From positions 1-64,000 of the forward strand of contig NZ_JAENGP010000001.1 in assembly GCF_016595155.1 (NCBI RefSeq): a stretch of 64,000 bases of DNA. Direction: 5' to 3'. Shown here piece after piece: positions 1 through 7,666 of the stretch (the first letter of the stretch is position 1; each line of letters opens with the position of its first letter). The notes beneath the pieces were generated by a model. It had not been told where the DNA came from. It ran no database searches and saw nothing but the letters and a program-made list of their open reading frames with translations. This DNA comes from Advenella mandrilli. GTDB taxonomy: Bacteria > Pseudomonadota > Gammaproteobacteria > Burkholderiales > Burkholderiaceae_B. Position numbers and translations under genes: made by a program.

Positions 1-126
1 CCTGCGGTTGGTAAACAGGTAGGCATGATGGGGCTGGGCGGCACCAAAGACCATGACCACGCGGCTCAGCAAGGTATCCATGCCAGCCCGCATGTCGACA
101 GGTTCGGTACCCAACCAGATCTGGTC
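1..126 (-). pseudogene. Remnant of an older IS66-family tnpB, cut at its 5' end
   Basis: Reading the minus strand gives an open frame with the hallmark N-terminal part of an IS66 Orf2 (TnpB) protein: DQIWLGTEPVDMRAG, then a segment ending HHAYLFTNRR at the window edge. That matches the subgroup whose TnpB begins RIDxIWLA. The initiator and first few residues are missing because the inverted repeat of the complete IS66 element starts exactly at 127, directly after the Asp codon. The rest of the older element lies outside the window to the left. The family call rests on motif recognition; I infer that the gene is dead because its start is gone. Confidence 0.75.
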
Positions 127-153
127 GTAATGCTCCGACCAGTGCCGTCTTGA
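127..153 (+). repeat. IS66 left terminal inverted repeat
   Basis: Begins GTAATGCTCCGACC. It pairs with the reverse complement of 2614-2640 at 20 of 27 positions, including the first four bases and the blocks GCTCCG, CCGT and TTGA. Confidence 0.82.
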
Positions 154-207
154 ATTTCCTCGTAGAAAAACGACAATAGGTTCCAATCTATTTTTAGGTT
201 GGAACTT

Positions 208-612
208 ATGAACAGCACTCACACTTCTACAGACGCGTACCGGCGTCTTTCTCGCCGTCATTTCACCAAAGATTTTAAACGCAGCGTGGTTGAGCATTTG
301 CTCAGCAATGAATTAACGGTCGCTGAGGTTGCCCGTGAACACGATTTGCATCCCAATCAATTATGCCGTTGGCGTAATGAATACCATAACCAGCAGCTGG
401 AAACAACCCCCGCCAAATATCAAGACACTTCCTTTTTGCCCGTTACCGTGACGGAGCCGTCTCTTGCCCATCAAAAGATGACGATTAAGGGACGGGATCC
501 GCACGATCAAACACAGGTGGTTTTAACCATCACGCTACCCAAGGGGAGCTTACAGGTCCATCACCAGTGTTCGACACAGTTATTATCCATGGTCATTGAG
601 GCGCTTAAATGA
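208..612 (+). CDS. tnpA: IS66 TnpA (IS3/IS911-type helix-turn-helix accessory protein)
   Basis: A 134-residue DNA-binding accessory protein of an IS66 transposon. A helix-turn-helix is visible at about residues 36-58 ([20 protein letters not shown]), preceded by a basic segment with [12 protein letters not shown], the usual transposase-8 family start. The rest is less conserved, as is normal for IS66 TnpA. I chose the ATG at 208; a TTG three codons upstream in the same frame is possible but less likely. Its stop overlaps the tnpB start in an ATGA arrangement (609-612), which implies translational coupling. Its exact role in IS66 transposition is not firmly defined; it is thought to assist TnpC. 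Confidence 0.9.
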   Translation: MNSTHTSTDAYRRLSRRHFTKDFKRSVVEHLLSNELTVAEVAREHDLHPNQLCRWRNEYHNQQLETTPAKYQDTSFLPVTVTEPSLAHQKMTIKGRDPHDQTQVVLTITLPKGSLQVHHQCSTQLLSMVIEALK

Positions 613-953
613 TTGGCTTACCCGCAGGAACCCGCGTCTGGCTGGCGGCAGGTGTGACCGATATGCGCCGGGGCTTTGATGGTTTGGCCGCCATTGCCCA
701 GGACGTCTTGCAACAGGATCCCTTCAGTGGTCATGTATTTGTCTTTCGTGGACGCAAAGGCGACCGTATCAAGGTGCTATGGTGGAGTGGAGACGGTATG
801 TGCCTGTTGGCCAAACGCTTGGAACAAGGCCATTTTGTCTGGCCGCAAGCTGAATCCGGATCAGTGCATTTAACGCCTGCGCAACTGTCCATGTTGCTCG
901 AAGGCATTGACTGGCGACGGCCCGCCAGAACACATAAACCGAGTCGCGTATAG
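609..953 (+). CDS. tnpB: IS66 TnpB (Orf2)
   Basis: 114 residues with the conserved IS66 Orf2 signatures: [20 protein letters not shown] near the N-terminus, [19 protein letters not shown] in the middle, and [15 protein letters not shown]. The family is required for IS66 transposition in studied elements, but its biochemical role is unclear. The ATG overlaps the tnpA stop by four bases. It ends about 90 bp before the tnpC start, a common IS66 layout. Only about one third of its residues look shared with the older tnpB remnant at the left edge, so the two elements are different IS66 subgroups. Confidence 0.93.
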   Translation: MIGLPAGTRVWLAAGVTDMRRGFDGLAAIAQDVLQQDPFSGHVFVFRGRKGDRIKVLWWSGDGMCLLAKRLEQGHFVWPQAESGSVHLTPAQLSMLLEGIDWRRPARTHKPSRV

Positions 954-1044
954 ACGCCCTAAAAAACGACAGAATGGCGTATTGACTGGCGTTCCGGCTT
1001 TTTATTTAATGCTGTCAGGGTGGTTGTTTGGTAAAATAACGGCT

Positions 1045-2595
1045 ATGCCTACACCGCCACCGCTTCCCGATTCCATTGAAGATTTACAGCATTTGGTGCT
1101 TGCCATGCAAGCCGACATGGAAGCGGTTCGGCTGGAGCGTGACACCCTGAAATCAGGACGCCTGAACGATAAACAGGAAATCGAACGCCTGACTTTATTA
1201 CTGGCCAAATTACAGCGCCTGCTGTTTGGCCAGAAGTCTGAGAAACTGGTGCGCCAGATAGAACAGCTGGAACTGGAGCTGGAAGAACTGCACATCAAGC
1301 AGGGAGATCATCCCGTTCAGCCAGAACCTGTTACACCGCCAACGCGCACCGCACCGGTGCGCAAACCTTTACCCGAACATCTGCCTCGCGATATCCAGGA
1401 GCACCTGCCGCAGGCGTGCTGCTGCCCCGATTGTGGTGGCGCCTGGCAACGTATTGGCGAAGATGTGAGTGAAGTGCTGGACTATGTCCCCGCCAGCTTG
1501 CGGGTGGTCCGTCATGTGCGTCCCCGCTTCAGTTGCCGCCAGTGCGATCGCATGGCGCAGGCACCGGCCCCCAGCCGCCCCTTGGCGCGCAGTTATGCCG
1601 GAGCAGGATTGCTCAGCCATATCATGGTCTCCAAATATCTGGATCATTTACCCTTATACCGCCAAAGCCAGATGTGGGAGCGGGAGCATGTTTCCTTGAG
1701 CCAGAGCACGCTGGGCGACTGGGTAGGTGGCGTGCATCAATTGCTGCGCCCATTGATCAACGCCTTGCACCAGCATGTCTTTAGCGCCCGCAAGCTGCAT
1801 GCCGATGACACCCCGATTGCGGTGCTGGCACCGGGGAGCGGTAAAACCCGGCAAGCCCGCTTATGGGTGTATGCCCGCGATGATCGCCCCAGTGGCGGCA
1901 CCCAGCCACCGGCGGTCTGGTTCCGCTACTCACCCGATCGCAAGGGCATTCATCCACAAACCCACCTTAAAAACTTCGAGGGTATTTTACAGGCCGATGC
2001 CTATGCTGGTTACAACGAGGTATACCGAACCGGCCAGGTGACCCAAGCGGGTTGCTGGGCCCATGCCCGGCGCAAGTTCCATGATATTCATGTCCATCGG
2101 CCCTCTGATATTACCCATCATGTGCTCACTCAAATTGGCCGTTTATATGAGATTGAGGCCGGCATCCGGGGCAGTCCACCACTAACTCGTCAGGCTGAAC
2201 GCCAGGACAAGTCATGGCCAATTGTGCTTGCCTTGCATGAGTGGTTCATGCAGCAGTTGCCGACCCTGTCACGCAAATCCGTGACGAGCGATGCCATCCA
2301 GTATGCCCTTAACCAGTGGCAGGCCTTGACACGCTATCTGGATGACGGGGAAATTGAAATCGATAATAATGCGGCAGAACGGGCATTACGTGGCGTGGCT
2401 GTAGGACGCAAGAATTATCTATTCCTGGGTTCGGATGCGGGTGGTGAGCGGGCGGCAACGCTTTACAGTTTGCTGGGCACGGCCAAACTGAACGGGATCA
2501 ATCCCGAAGCGTACCTGCGTCATGTGCTGTCGGTGATTGCCGACTATCCGGTTAATCGCATCGACGAATTATTGCCCTGGCGAGTGCAGCTGTAA
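1045..2595 (+). CDS. tnpC: IS66 transposase TnpC (DDE)
   Basis: 516-residue DDE transposase. In order: a predicted coiled-coil or leucine-zipper region (about 20-95), a zinc-binding IS66 domain with two Cys pairs (C127/C130 and C164/C167), and the catalytic domain. Likely DDE residues are D254 or D255 (HADDTPI), D318 (QADAYAGYN) and E445 (DNNAAERALRG). The C-terminus has the usual GSDAGGERAATLYSLLGTAK stretch. The start at 1045 gives the family length; the frame is open further upstream (an ATG at 1009), but that would add residues overlapping nothing conserved. The gene is intact. It ends 45 bp before the right inverted-repeat tip. Confidence 0.95.
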   Translation: MPTPPPLPDSIEDLQHLVLAMQADMEAVRLERDTLKSGRLNDKQEIERLTLLLAKLQRLLFGQKSEKLVRQIEQLELELEELHIKQGDHPVQPEPVTPPTRTAPVRKPLPEHLPRDIQEHLPQACCCPDCGGAWQRIGEDVSEVLDYVPASLRVVRHVRPRFSCRQCDRMAQAPAPSRPLARSYAGAGLLSHIMVSKYLDHLPLYRQSQMWEREHVSLSQSTLGDWVGGVHQLLRPLINALHQHVFSARKLHADDTPIAVLAPGSGKTRQARLWVYARDDRPSGGTQPPAVWFRYSPDRKGIHPQTHLKNFEGILQADAYAGYNEVYRTGQVTQAGCWAHARRKFHDIHVHRPSDITHHVLTQIGRLYEIEAGIRGSPPLTRQAERQDKSWPIVLALHEWFMQQLPTLSRKSVTSDAIQYALNQWQALTRYLDDGEIEIDNNAAERALRGVAVGRKNYLFLGSDAGGERAATLYSLLGTAKLNGINPEAYLRHVLSVIADYPVNRIDELLPWRVQL

Positions 2596-2613
2596 AAAAC
2601 AAGTTTTAAGCTG

Positions 2614-2640
2614 TCAATACGGTATGGGGCGGAGCGTTAC
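2614..2640 (-). repeat. IS66 right terminal inverted repeat
   Basis: Ends CGGAGCGTTAC; its reverse complement starts GTAACGCTCCG and matches the left end at 20 of 27 positions. The 85 bp between here and the next gene carry nothing I can assign. Confidence 0.82.
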
Positions 2641-2725
2641 GGTCTTACTCGTTACCAACGCAGGAGGGAACGAGCCGGTGCCTTCGTGGATTTTAACTGA
2701 TTGAGATATGCGCTGTGGCCGGAAC

Positions 2726-3247
2726 TCAATCCAGAAACGTCAGCTGCTGTGCCCGGTTGGGTGCTTCCCGGCTGTATTTAAAAATCAAAGTACCTTCATA
2801 GCCTTTTCTTCTGCCGGCTTCTACTGTCAGGTACCAGGTGGGGATGTGCGCCATGTTTTCCAGGCGGCTTAGCAGTTCTGTAATGCTGCCGTCTTGGCGG
2901 GTCTTGAAAATGGCAATTTCCTGTGCGGTCCAGGCAACACCCGGCGCTGCTTCAGCTTTGTCTGCGTCGTAGGTTTGCCCAGCGTAGCGAATGGCGTAAC
3001 CATCTTTGGTTTTGTCGCAAGAAGGGTTGGGGCATTCCATTTGGAATACTTCTTCTAGCGCGTTTTTAGAGGGCATGATGCTGGGGGTTTTGTTGTACCC
3101 GGCCCGCAAGGTAAGCACTTCATCGCATAAATCGGCAATGATCTTGGGGTTGGCAATGTCCAGGAATTTGGCCGTGGCAATCCAGTGCTTGCCAGTATCA
3201 GCCTGCCTGGCTGCATCTCGCAGAAGTTGGATTTGTGCCGTATTCAT
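2726..3247 (-). CDS. Phage-type hypothetical protein (Ead/Ea22-like N-terminus)
   Basis: 173 residues, function unknown. The first 50 residues (MNTAQIQLLRDAARQADTG through IADLCDEVLTLR) resemble the Ead/Ea22-like repeat-type phage proteins that carry an N-terminal ALREAA segment and an IADLCDEV segment. The middle holds a possible metal-binding pair, CPNPSC (about residues 72-77). The C-terminal half reads as a small folded domain ending in an aromatic-basic stretch. It has no signal peptide or membrane segment. No other phage gene is adjacent, so it looks like a stray prophage leftover beside the IS66 element. Family assignment is tentative. Confidence 0.6.
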   Translation of the reverse strand: MNTAQIQLLRDAARQADTGKHWIATAKFLDIANPKIIADLCDEVLTLRAGYNKTPSIMPSKNALEEVFQMECPNPSCDKTKDGYAIRYAGQTYDADKAEAAPGVAWTAQEIAIFKTRQDGSITELLSRLENMAHIPTWYLTVEAGRRKGYEGTLIFKYSREAPNRAQQLTFLD

Positions 3248-3502
3248 GAAGTGATAGTGCCTGAGTTAAAGAAACGAAGCTGGCATTTTAGACAACTTTA
3301 AGCAAGTTGTGGCGGGTTTGAAAGTGTAGGCGTTATTTTGTAGGCCAGATAACTGAAAAAATTGTGCCATAGCAGTTATCAAGCCTATTCAACTTTGGAA
3401 TAGTTAAAAATAATCGTCAATATGTTGATCTATTCGGGATTTATTTGTTAATCTTTCTGGTAACATCTTGTATAAATTAATGAATAGCCAACAGGAGACA
3501 CA

Positions 3503-5137
3503 ATGGCTGATTTTGATACAGGCCTTCAACGCAACAAGGCCAATTATGCCACCCTAACCCCCATTGATTACCTGCAGCGTGCCGCCAGTGTTTATGGTGA
3601 TCGCCTGGCAATTGTACATGGGCCAATCCGGCAAAACTGGGCCGAAACCAACCGTCGCTGTACGCAGTTGGCCGTTGCCCTGCGCCAGTTGGGGGTTCAG
3701 CGTAATTCTACGGTTGCCGTTTTGTTGCACAACACACCTGCCATGGTAGAGGCCCATTTTGGGGTACCCATGTCGGGTGGTGTGCTGTGTTCGCTTAATG
3801 TGCGGTTAGACACAGACAGTCTTATTTTCTGTCTCGAGCACGGCGAGGCGGAAGTGTTGCTGGTAGATAGCGAGTTCGACGCCCATATTCCTCAAATTCG
3901 TCGCAAATTGCCGCATCTTACTATTGTTCAGGTTAATGATGCCTTGGGGCCACAAAATGTACCACCGTTTGCCGAGCTTGATTATGAATCCCTGCTGGCT
4001 TCTGCCAAAGACCTCGATAACTGGCAAATGCCTAGTGATGAATGGGATGCCATCGCGCTTAACTACACCTCAGGCACCACCGGTAATCCTAAAGGGGTGG
4101 TGTACCATCACCGGGGCGCAGCCCTTAATGCACTGTCAAATATTTTAGAATGGGATATGGTCAAGCATCCTGTTTATATGTGGACCTTACCTTTGTTCCA
4201 CTGCAATGGCTGGTGTTTTGCCTGGACAGTGGCTGCCCGTGCCGGGGTTAATGTATGCCTGCGTAAGTTTGATGCAAAGGTTTGCCTTGATTTAATCCGC
4301 GATGAAAAGGTCACGCATTATTGCGCCGCTCCTGTGGTGCATTCCGCCCTGGCCAATGCGCCAGATGATCTTAAAAAAGGCATTGACCACACCGTTAAGG
4401 GTTTAATTGCCGGTGCAGCGCCACCTGAAGCCGTGTTGGCCAGCATGGAAAAAATGGGTTTTGATATTACCCATGTTTATGGCCTTACCGAAGTCTACGG
4501 CCCTGCATCGGTTTGCGCAGAGCACGACAGCTGGCAAGCGTTAAGCACAGAAGAACGGGCTAAACTTAAATCTCGCCAGGGTGTGCGCTATCACCTGCAG
4601 GCCGGCTTAAGCGTAAAAGATCCGTCCACCATGGAAGACGTTAAGGCCAATGGTGCTGAAATGGGCGAGTTGATGTTCCGGGGTAACATCGTCATGAAAG
4701 GTTATCTTAAAAACCCGCATGCAACCCAGGAAGCCTTTGACGGTGGCTGGTTCCATACGGGCGATCTGGGTGTCATGCATGAAGATGGTTACGTGCAAAT
4801 CAAAGACCGCAGCAAAGACATTATTATTTCAGGTGGTGAGAACATTTCCAGTATTGAAGTTGAAGACGTGCTGTATAAATACCCGGGCGTGGCCAACTGC
4901 GCGGTGGTGGCGCTAAGCGATGAAAAATGGGGAGAAATTCCGGTTGCCTTTGTCGAGCTGAAAGAGGGCGCACAAGTTCAGGAAGACGAAATTCTGGAAT
5001 ATTGCCGTGACAACCTGGCTCGTTTCAAGGTGCCTAAAAAAATCATATTTGGTGAGCTGCAAAAAACAGCCACCGGTAAAATCCAGAAATATGAATTAAG
5101 AAAACAGGCGCAGGCATTATTATCTTCATCGTCATAA
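3503..5137 (+). CDS. Acyl-CoA ligase (AMP-forming, AlkK/DmdB-like)
   Basis: 544-residue member of the adenylate-forming superfamily that activates a carboxylic acid to its CoA thioester through an acyl-adenylate. Visible motifs: the phosphate-binding loop YTSGTTGNPKG (188-198), the VYGLTE motif around 326-329, the hinge segment with DRSKDIIISGGENI starting at D435, and the A10 lysine K526 in KTATGKIQK. The sequence style (RNKANYATLTPIDYLQRAA start) is that of medium-chain or methylmercaptopropionate-type ligases, so the substrate cannot be fixed. A strong intrinsic terminator follows at 5172. The downstream binding protein and hydratase genes suggest uptake and degradation of a carboxylic acid. 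Confidence 0.92.
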   Translation: MADFDTGLQRNKANYATLTPIDYLQRAASVYGDRLAIVHGPIRQNWAETNRRCTQLAVALRQLGVQRNSTVAVLLHNTPAMVEAHFGVPMSGGVLCSLNVRLDTDSLIFCLEHGEAEVLLVDSEFDAHIPQIRRKLPHLTIVQVNDALGPQNVPPFAELDYESLLASAKDLDNWQMPSDEWDAIALNYTSGTTGNPKGVVYHHRGAALNALSNILEWDMVKHPVYMWTLPLFHCNGWCFAWTVAARAGVNVCLRKFDAKVCLDLIRDEKVTHYCAAPVVHSALANAPDDLKKGIDHTVKGLIAGAAPPEAVLASMEKMGFDITHVYGLTEVYGPASVCAEHDSWQALSTEERAKLKSRQGVRYHLQAGLSVKDPSTMEDVKANGAEMGELMFRGNIVMKGYLKNPHATQEAFDGGWFHTGDLGVMHEDGYVQIKDRSKDIIISGGENISSIEVEDVLYKYPGVANCAVVALSDEKWGEIPVAFVELKEGAQVQEDEILEYCRDNLARFKVPKKIIFGELQKTATGKIQKYELRKQAQALLSSSS

Positions 5138-5171
5138 AGGGCAAGTTGGTTAAAAACTAAATGAGATGGTC

Positions 5172-5207
5172 AAAGGGCATATAAGCGTTTCTTATATGCC
5201 CTTTTTT
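5172..5207 (+). terminator. Intrinsic terminator after the acyl-CoA ligase
   Basis: A 14-bp stem, AAAGGGCATATAAG pairing with CTTATATGCCCTTT, around a 5-nt loop, followed by a run of six T. Confidence 0.9.
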
Positions 5208-5320
5208 CGTTTTGTCTGCCAGGGAAGGGAAAGTCCCTATACGCAATTACTTTATTAATTTTAAAAAATCGGCATAATTCGTCTTTATAAGTAAATATAT
5301 TTACATAAATGGAGGCGGTG

Positions 5321-6571
5321 ATGAAAAGGGAAAGAGGTTGTATTTTAAGTAAGGTGGCAAAGGCAAGTGTTGGTCTGTCGTTAGCCTTGGCTGCATTGCC
5401 GGTAGCGCAGGCCAATGAGGCAAAAATCAGTGACAATCTGGTCAAGATAGGGGTGCTGACCGATATGAGTGGCCCTTATTCAGATTTTACCGGTGCCGGA
5501 GCAGTAACCGCCGCACAAATGGCGGTTGATGATTTCCAGAAGGAGAATCCCGATTTCAAGATACCCATAGAATTGGTCAGTGCCGATCACCAGAACAAAA
5601 TAGATGTTGGCATGGCCAGGGCCAATTTATGGTTTGATGTGGACAAGGTGGATGTGATTACCGAGTTGGTCACTTCCAATATCGCTTTGGCAGTCAGTAA
5701 AATTGCTGCCGATAAGAACCGGATTGCGCTGGTGTCCGGGGCAGCGTCCTTGCCGTTGACTAACGAGCAATGCAACAAGAATACCGTGCATTGGGTTTAT
5801 GACACGTATTCGCTGTCCAATGGCACGGCCAAATATGTGCTGGATTCAGGCAAGAAGAATTGGTATTTTATTACAGTTAACTACACCTTTGGCGGTGCCA
5901 TGATGGATGCCGCTGGCAAGGTGATTGAGAAAAACAATGGCAAGATTGTGGGGTCTTCCAGGCACCCGCTGAACTCAACCGATTTTTCTTCTTATTTGTT
6001 GAATGCCCAACAGTCCAATGCCGATGTCATTGCCCTGGCTAATGGCGGCCAGGACACGATTACCGCTGTCAAGCAGGCTGCCGAATTTGGCATAACACAG
6101 TCTAAGCAAAGCATTTTACCCATGGTCATGTTCATTAATGATATTCATGCGCTTGGGCTGGAAGCGGCGCAAGGCCTGATGCTGACAGAAGGTTTTTATT
6201 GGGATCGCGATGACAAAACCCGTGCCTGGTCAGAGCGTTACTATACCCAAACAAACAAAATGCCCAGCATGGGGCAGGCCGGAGTGTATTCATCGATTAT
6301 CAACTATCTGGATGCCATCAAGCAAACCGGTACTGATAAGGCCGATAAGGTAATGGCTTATTTGAAATCAAAAGAAATTGATGATGGCCTGTTTAAAGGC
6401 AAGATTAGGGAGGATGGCAAGTTTGCCCATGATATGCTTTTACTTGAAGTGAAAAAACCGGCCGATTCCACAAGACCATGGGATTATTACCAGATCAAGG
6501 GTGTTATCCCGGCCGAAGATGCCAACCTTCCATTGTCAGAGTCCAAATGCCACTTGGTAACACAGCGTTGA
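5321..6571 (+). CDS. ABC transporter substrate-binding protein, branched-chain amino-acid type
   Basis: 416-residue periplasmic binding protein of the LivK/Peripla_BP_6 family. A signal peptide is clear (basic start, hydrophobic core, cleavage after AQA near residue 31), then the typical KIGVLTDMSGPYSDFTGAG opening. The family binds amino acids, but many proteobacterial members bind aromatic or short carboxylic acids. I chose the ATG at 5321 because GGAGG sits about 8 bases upstream; another ATG four codons earlier would bury that site. No cognate permease or ATPase genes are adjacent, so it is an orphan. It is followed 15 bp later by the hydratase pair, which argues for one operon and a carboxylic-acid ligand. 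Confidence 0.9.
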   Translation: MKRERGCILSKVAKASVGLSLALAALPVAQANEAKISDNLVKIGVLTDMSGPYSDFTGAGAVTAAQMAVDDFQKENPDFKIPIELVSADHQNKIDVGMARANLWFDVDKVDVITELVTSNIALAVSKIAADKNRIALVSGAASLPLTNEQCNKNTVHWVYDTYSLSNGTAKYVLDSGKKNWYFITVNYTFGGAMMDAAGKVIEKNNGKIVGSSRHPLNSTDFSSYLLNAQQSNADVIALANGGQDTITAVKQAAEFGITQSKQSILPMVMFINDIHALGLEAAQGLMLTEGFYWDRDDKTRAWSERYYTQTNKMPSMGQAGVYSSIINYLDAIKQTGTDKADKVMAYLKSKEIDDGLFKGKIREDGKFAHDMLLLEVKKPADSTRPWDYYQIKGVIPAEDANLPLSESKCHLVTQR

Positions 6572-6586
6572 ACATAAGGAGTCAAT

Positions 6587-7033
6587 ATGCCTGAATCGGG
6601 GTTGATTGGTAAGGAGTTAGGGTCTCACCAGGTGCCGGTTTCCCTGTTCCAGGTACAGTTTTATGCGAAAGTCACCGGGCAGACCGAGCGCTGCTTCTTT
6701 GATGAGGTTTATGCCAAAGCGCAGGGGTATCCGTCGGTCGTGGTGCCAGTGGGGTTGTTGTTTGGCCTGGAAATGAACAAGGAAAGCCCGTATGCCTGGT
6801 TTGACGAGGTGGATCTGGATGCCGGTAAAACATTGCATGCTTCGCAGGAATTCATCTGCCATGGCCAGTGTTTTGCCGGTGATGTACTAACTTTTACTTC
6901 CCGGGTGGCAGATACCTATACCAAAAAAAACGGCACCCTGTATTTTCTTGAGCGTTATACACGGGTGGACAACCAGGATGGAAGGCATGTAGCCGATTTG
7001 ATATCGGTGTTTGTGGAAAATCGGAAATCATGA
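6587..7033 (+). CDS. MaoC-family dehydratase, N-terminal-type (FAS1-like) subunit
   Basis: 148-residue single hotdog domain of the FAS1-like/MaoC_dehydrat_N type. The central part (FYAKVTGQTERCFFDE, then a GYPSVVVP turn) occupies the place of the hydratase-2 motif but lacks its Asp and His, so this half should be structural or shape the acyl pocket. It overlaps the next gene by four bases (ATGA). In double-hotdog hydratases this kind of domain is fused to, or forms a heterodimer with, a catalytic MaoC domain. I infer a HadA-like partner role. Confidence 0.85.
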   Translation: MPESGLIGKELGSHQVPVSLFQVQFYAKVTGQTERCFFDEVYAKAQGYPSVVVPVGLLFGLEMNKESPYAWFDEVDLDAGKTLHASQEFICHGQCFAGDVLTFTSRVADTYTKKNGTLYFLERYTRVDNQDGRHVADLISVFVENRKS

Positions 7034-7461
7034 ACAATTCAGGGTTTAAATTAAGGCATTGCAAGGCAGGAGACCCTTTGCCGATATGGCATGGGGAACC
7101 CTTTAGCCGTGCGGCGCTGGCTCTTTTTGCCGGGGCTTCGGGCGACCATAATCCATTGCATATAGATAGTGATTATGCACAAGCTGCCGGTTTTGATGAT
7201 GTTTTTGTGCATGGCATGTTTACGTTTGCCTTCATGCAGCAGTGCCTTGCCCGCATTGTGCGGCAAGAGTCTCTGGATAATATCAAGGTGCGCTTTGTGA
7301 GCATCATGCAGTTGGCAGAGCAACCGGTATGCACCGGCATAATCAGACAGGCAGAACAAACCGAAACCGGCCTGCAGTTTATGATGGACTTGAACGTTTG
7401 CAACCAGCATGGTGTGCCAAGGCTAACCGCAGAGGTGCGGGTAACATTGCCTTTTATTTGA
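7030..7461 (+). CDS. MaoC-family dehydratase, catalytic subunit
   Basis: 143-residue hotdog domain with the intact hydratase-2 signature at about residues 36-60: ASGDHNPLHIDSDYAQAAGF, then HGM. The Asp and His of GDHNPLH are the catalytic pair in (R)-specific enoyl-CoA hydratases. It adds water across a trans-2-enoyl-thioester or the reverse. Four-base overlap with the upstream FAS1-like gene signals coupled translation of two subunits, much like HadAB. Chain length and physiological direction cannot be read from sequence. About 200 bp follow before the next gene, with no clear terminator. Confidence 0.88.
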   Translation: MNNSGFKLRHCKAGDPLPIWHGEPFSRAALALFAGASGDHNPLHIDSDYAQAAGFDDVFVHGMFTFAFMQQCLARIVRQESLDNIKVRFVSIMQLAEQPVCTGIIRQAEQTETGLQFMMDLNVCNQHGVPRLTAEVRVTLPFI

Positions 7462-7588
7462 ATATTCAGAACACTGCTTTGTTAATGCCCAATGCGTCGC
7501 CTGTGATCCGTACCGGTGTTGCAAGGGTAGGGTGCGGTATTGCACGTCATAAAGCAAAAAATGCCAGGCAATGCCCCAGAGGATAACT

Positions 7589-7608
7589 GTCAAGTCAAGT
7601 CACGTCAC
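7589..7608 (+). repeat. Short tandem pentamers (GTCAA/GTCAC)
   Basis: Four consecutive 5-bp units, GTCAA twice then GTCAC twice, in the spacer between the hydratase genes and addB. A degraded fifth unit follows. No function is evident. Confidence 0.7.
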
Positions 7609-7666
7609 GTTCAATCAAGTATCATTATTGCTGCCAAATGATGTTTTTAACCTTGAATAGGTGCTT

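Larger units (their letters stand above)
127..2640 (+). mobile_element. Complete IS66-family insertion sequence (about 2.5 kb)
   Basis: Three overlapping or closely spaced plus-strand genes (tnpA, tnpB, tnpC) lie between imperfect terminal inverted repeats. The left end begins GTAATGCTCCG at 127; the right end finishes CGGAGCGTTAC at 2640. Over 27 bases 20 match, and the GTAA tips are typical of IS66. Total length of 2514 bp is normal for the family. All three genes are intact, so the element may be active. The expected 8-bp target duplication is not seen: left flank ATCTGGTC, right flank GGTCTTAC. It interrupts an older IS66-type tnpB on the other strand, but the other half of that gene is not recognisable to the right. 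Confidence 0.88.

Noticed and set aside
2641-2712. Open reading segment right of IS66 ending in VDFN, as a transposase tail
   Set aside because: Too short and without a motif I can name.
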